This document shows, piece by piece, positions 4,752-7,310 of a DNA stretch of 7,310 bases (its first letter is position 1; each line of letters starts with the position of its first letter). Position numbers and translations under genes: made by a program. This DNA comes from Thermodesulfovibrionales bacterium (lineage in GTDB: Bacteria > Nitrospirota > Thermodesulfovibrionia > Thermodesulfovibrionales > SM23-35), in contig JALHSV010000412.1 of assembly GCA_022865525.1 (NCBI GenBank), positions 1 through 7,310 of the forward strand. The letters are read 5' to 3'. The notes under the pieces were generated by a model, which saw nothing but the letters and a program-made list of their open reading frames with translations, was not told the origin of the DNA and did no database searches.

Positions 4752-6819
4752 CATTTTTCAGTTTTACCTCCAGGAAGCCGATGATCACCGAAGGAGAAGA
4801 CGATTTTAATACTTGGAAAACTATTTGACTTTCTTTTTCAAAATTGGGAACCGAGGTTTCAAATGACCTTTTTTCATCTTTTTTGACATCACGGAAAAGC
4901 AATTGATTCACCTTGTTGTCATTGGCATAGACCTGCAATATCAAATACTCGGCCTCGGCGGGATAGGTCAGGTAGCCGTGGATAAGCACCTGCTCCGCCC
5001 TCGTGGTTGTGAACGCGCTGCCGATGGCGATGCTCTTCCCGTCCATGTCGGTGATCTTATCGATGCCGATCCTGGCGCCCTGCACGATGACTTTCATCTC
5101 CTGGATGTCGCTCTCCGCCACGACGGCCCGGGTGCTGTCCATGGCCCTGACCTTCCAGAACGTCCAGTGGTTGCGCCGGATCGCGCTCCAGGTCTGGGCG
5201 TCGGGGATGAAGCTGAAGCGCTCGGGGCAATCCAGCCATTTTTGCTTCTCTTCACCGAGTAGGAGCGGCAAAAGGCTGTTGGCGAAGGCGACCTGGTAGT
5301 AGGAGCCTCCCAGGGCGCTCTCCCAGGCAAACTTCGCGATCTCGTCCTCCTTAATGACGGCGCCATCCCGTGGAGACAGAGTCGCGATTACATTTTCGTA
5401 GGGAAGAACGAAATAACGCAGGGTCTGGAATACGACCGCCTCTCCGGTCGGCCGGGTGAGCTGCACGGTGATGGTGTGCATGCCGGGATCGATCACGGGG
5501 AGGCCGGGGATCTCCGGGGTGTAGATTGTCTTGATCTGCCCCTGGTACACGGTTTCATTGAAGAACTGATACGGCTGGTTGTCGACGATCCAGTAGCCGG
5601 AGACGATGCCCGTTCCCTTCATTTTCATCCTCAACTGCGCCCGGATGTTCTTGGAATTTTTCGGTATCACTTTGTAATATTTGCCGTTGTCGAGCGTAAT
5701 TTCAGCGATCTCCAGGTTCACCTGGTCGTTGACACCAAGGATCTTGATAACGGCCTGAAATTTTTTCTCGCTGGCACCGTTCTCGTCGCGGGCGGTGATG
5801 GTATAGACGCCCGGGCGCCTGTAGGCGTGGGTCATGGTGGTCGGCTCTGATATCCCGGCCAGGCGGCCGAGGCGGGCCAAGGTCACCGGCCCTGAAACCG
5901 TGGCTCCATCTCCGAAGTCCCAGAGGACCAGCGGCCCGCGAAAGTTGACCGCCGTGATCGTCACCGGCTCGTCGGTCCTGGCTTCGGGCGGCGAAAGGGA
6001 CAACGAGCGGTTCTCAGGCAGGATAGTGATGGCCTTGCTCGCCGGCGTCGCGCTTGTGCCGTGCTCGACGGCGGTGATGGTGAACATACCTGGGTTCTGG
6101 TAGCGGTGACTGACGAAAGCCGAGTAGGTCTGCAAAGGGCTACCATCGCCAAAGTTCCAATCGATGGTATCCACTTTGAAGCCATGGGCTTGGATGTCGA
6201 CCGGCTGGTCCACCCGCGGAATAGCAGGGGAATAGGTGATGCCGCGGGGAGGAGGGGCAACCGTTAGGGTCAGGGTCACTGGCGTGGTCGTTGTGTCCCC
6301 TCCCCAGTCGAAGGCACGGACAATATAGGTGCCGGCTTTGGCAAATGTGTGAGTGATCGTTGTGCCTCGCCCCTTATACACCGTGCCGTCGCCCATGTCC
6401 CAAGTGATGTCGGCTGGAGTCCGGAAGTTGACGGCGGTGAAGGTGATCGGTTGTCCGACCCCCGGCTTGGCGGGCGAAATGGTGATATAGCGGTTTTCCA
6501 GGATGGTCACGTTGCGGTATTCATCATTGGGGCAATAATATCCGGACAGGCGGCGAAAATGCATCCTGAATGTTCCGGGATTGCGATAGACATGGAGCCT
6601 AAATGAGCTATAGAAATCGTTACAATTCGACCCACTGGTTATCGTTCCATCGCCCCAGATCATTGTATAGGAAATGCCATAATTATCAGGGCAGTCGGTA
6701 CGGACGCCGATGGCCTGTCCGACATTCACTGTGCCCGAGGCGGGGTTGGTGAGCAGGTTCGCCGTCAGGGTCGCCGCCATTCCAGTCACGATAACGATCG
6801 ACAAGAGCGCTTTTTTCAT
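4747..6819 (-). CDS. Exported protein with four PKD-type repeats and an uncharacterised C-terminal half
   Basis: This is a 690-residue protein. Start: ATG 6819 has AAGGAG six bases upstream and begins a signal peptide (MKKALLSIVIVTGMAATLTA, likely cut near residue 20). The frame runs open another 95 codons upstream, but that part has no signal features. PKD-type repeats: about 21-108 (IWGDG; cysteines at 43, 65 and 96), 111-188 (DMGDG, then HTFAKAGTY), 192-267 (NFGDG, then HRYQNPGMF) and 270-360 (DFGDG, then HAYRRPGVY). The [WDN]xGDG and H.Y..PG.y.i motifs define PKD folds. The fourth has an extra loop of about 20 residues after GDG. Residues 361-472 look like another beta-sandwich, 473-578 resemble a fibronectin-III-like fold (LSPRDGAVI...FAWES, then WTFWKVRAMD), and 579-690 are an unassigned beta-rich end. 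PKD repeats usually mediate extracellular protein or polysaccharide contacts; no enzyme domain is visible. Partner and ligand are unknown. Confidence 0.92.
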   Translation of the reverse strand: MKKALLSIVIVTGMAATLTANLLTNPASGTVNVGQAIGVRTDCPDNYGISYTMIWGDGTITSGSNCNDFYSSFRLHVYRNPGTFRMHFRRLSGYYCPNDEYRNVTILENRYITISPAKPGVGQPITFTAVNFRTPADITWDMGDGTVYKGRGTTITHTFAKAGTYIVRAFDWGGDTTTTPVTLTLTVAPPPRGITYSPAIPRVDQPVDIQAHGFKVDTIDWNFGDGSPLQTYSAFVSHRYQNPGMFTITAVEHGTSATPASKAITILPENRSLSLSPPEARTDEPVTITAVNFRGPLVLWDFGDGATVSGPVTLARLGRLAGISEPTTMTHAYRRPGVYTITARDENGASEKKFQAVIKILGVNDQVNLEIAEITLDNGKYYKVIPKNSKNIRAQLRMKMKGTGIVSGYWIVDNQPYQFFNETVYQGQIKTIYTPEIPGLPVIDPGMHTITVQLTRPTGEAVVFQTLRYFVLPYENVIATLSPRDGAVIKEDEIAKFAWESALGGSYYQVAFANSLLPLLLGEEKQKWLDCPERFSFIPDAQTWSAIRRNHWTFWKVRAMDSTRAVVAESDIQEMKVIVQGARIGIDKITDMDGKSIAIGSAFTTTRAEQVLIHGYLTYPAEAEYLILQVYANDNKVNQLLFRDVKKDEKRSFETSVPNFEKESQIVFQVLKSSSPSVIIGFLEVKLKNE

Positions 6820-6825
6820 TTCCTG

Positions 6826-6831
6826 CTCCTT
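6826..6831 (-). promoter_or_regulatory. Ribosome binding site AAGGAG of the PKD gene
   Basis: AAGGAG on the minus strand, six bases before ATG 6819, sets the start at the signal peptide rather than any codon in the 95-codon open extension upstream. Confidence 0.75.
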
Positions 6832-6865
6832 GGAGGCGGTGCTTCCCCCATAAAATTTTTTAATG

Positions 6866-6883
6866 AAAAAAGGAGAATGCTCC
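6866..6883 (-). other. Short terminator-like hairpin in the PKD gene leader
   Basis: On the minus strand GGAG-CATT-CTCC (6872-6883) is followed directly by TTTTTT (6866-6871), about 46 bases before the start codon. A 4-bp stem is very short for an intrinsic terminator. It may be an attenuator-like element, or chance. Confidence 0.2.
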
Positions 6884-6940
6884 GGACTGGCAACGGATGG
6901 ATCCCCCCATGCGTTCTCACTTGTGCTTTCCCCTGCGACA

Positions 6941-6969
6941 ACAATAGCATTGAGGAAAACGATTTTCAA
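6941..6969 (-). promoter_or_regulatory. Candidate sigma70-type promoter for the PKD gene
   Basis: On the minus strand TTGAAA (6964-6969; 5 of 6 to the -35 consensus) is separated by exactly 17 bases from TATTGT (6941-6946; 4 of 6 to the -10 consensus). Transcription would begin near 6934, leaving a leader of about 115 bases before ATG 6819. This is the best-spaced pair I found in the gap. Promoter consensus in this organism is not known. Confidence 0.45.
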
Positions 6970-7106
6970 TACTTTTTTGCATTTATTTTGAGCGAGAATG
7001 AACCGCTCAGCATTCCGGGTCCCCAACAGGCGGGGATCGCCCTGTGCGACCCAGCGCCGGCCGGCCAGGATTACTTGGCGGCGATGTCGAGCCAAGCGAA
7101 CCACAG

Positions 7107-7310
7107 CCGGTGGTGCCGCTGCGCGTCCAGGAGGAGATCGACGGCGCCCGAGCCCACTTCCAGTTGAAAGAGCGCTGCATTTTCTGCGACATCATCCAGT
7201 ACGAAAACGAAGCCGACCAGCGCCTGCTCATGGAGAACGAGCATTTCACCGTCCTGGCTCCCTACGCCCCGCGTTTTTCCTTCGAGCTGGCCGTGTATCC
7301 CAAGCGCCAC
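7107..7310 (+). pseudogene. galT: Second galT piece, 5'-truncated, running off the window
   Basis: From PVVPLRVQEEIDGA through ERCIFCDII and LAPYAPRFSFELAVYPKRH this frame matches the central part of a GalT (Leloir-pathway uridylyltransferase), just past the active-site region. In intact enzymes the catalytic HPHxQ motif and a short LIATP-like strand should stand immediately before the VVP; here the frame reads VEPSEPQ instead and is non-GalT back to a TGA at 6999-7001. No convincing start codon or ribosome site precedes the homology. The copy therefore seems to lack its N-terminal half, including the nucleophilic histidine. The frame stays open to the window edge, so its 3' end is unseen. 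A rearrangement or assembly joint is the simplest explanation. The sequence similarity to GalT is secure; the pseudogene label is inferred. Confidence 0.75.

Noticed and set aside
4903..6606. Long plus-strand and minus-frame ORFs across the PKD gene
   Set aside because: They are low-complexity Arg/Gly/Asp-rich shadows of a GC-rich gene whose true frame shows clear PKD motifs.
4747..7104. The PKD frame runs open from 7104 and could start 95 codons further upstream
   Set aside because: The extension is Arg-rich and charged, overlaps the promoter-like pair, and would bury the signal peptide; the ATG at 6819 has an excellent ribosome site.
7002..7106. Possible continuation of the right-hand galT upstream through a frameshift
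   Set aside because: I read all three plus frames; none shows the HPHxQ motif or other GalT N-terminal motifs before position 7107.
1..7310. CRISPR array, transposase/IS element, toxin-antitoxin or phage-defence genes
   Set aside because: There are no short regularly spaced repeats, no transposase-like motifs and no recognisable defence proteins; the repeats present are coding-domain duplications.

Overview
The window reads as a 7.3-kb piece of bacterial chromosome, probably from a metagenome. Three exported, multi-domain beta-sandwich proteins are encoded on the minus strand, and at each edge lies a piece of a galactose-1-phosphate uridylyltransferase gene (galT) on the plus strand. PKD, CARDB and IPT/TIG proteins beside a COG1085-type galT would fit uncultured Acidobacteriota/Aminicenantota-like bacteria. 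That placement is a guess from style, because no taxonomic marker gene is present.

Layout. Positions 2-199 (+) are the last 65 codons of a galT with its HxH metal-site motif. Positions 200-742 hold no convincing gene, only weak small ORFs and a short hairpin. Positions 743-3262 (-) encode an 839-residue exported protein: signal peptide, a repeated Ig-like module, a winged-helix-like segment, another copy of the module, then four IPT/TIG-like domains. Positions 3279-4490 (-) encode a 403-residue protein with an almost identical signal peptide and first module, but ending in two CARDB domains. A possible 59-codon ORF (4492-4671, -) ends one base before this gene's ATG. Positions 4747-6819 (-) encode a 690-residue exported protein with four PKD-type repeats and an uncharacterised C-terminal half. 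It has its own ribosome site, a plausible sigma70-type promoter 120-150 bases upstream, and an A/U-rich hairpin with a T-tract at its end. Positions 7107-7310 (+) are a second galT piece, the middle of the enzyme. It is cut off on its 5' side just after the place where the catalytic HPH motif should be.

How they work together. The CARDB and TIG genes (gap 16 bases, possibly coupled to the small ORF) look like one operon made by gene duplication followed by swapping of the C-terminal domains. All three large proteins look like secreted or surface adhesive/scaffold proteins; no catalytic domain is recognisable in them. The galT pieces are probably unrelated in function. They show that galT sequence occurs twice in direct orientation around this block, which implies a duplication or rearrangement, or an assembly joint.

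The most interesting points are the winged-helix-like domain inside an exported protein, the unnamed repeated Ig-like module with a signal-peptide region about 97% identical between neighbouring genes, and the out-of-order galT pieces. I see no CRISPR array, transposase, tRNA, rRNA or recognisable defence system.
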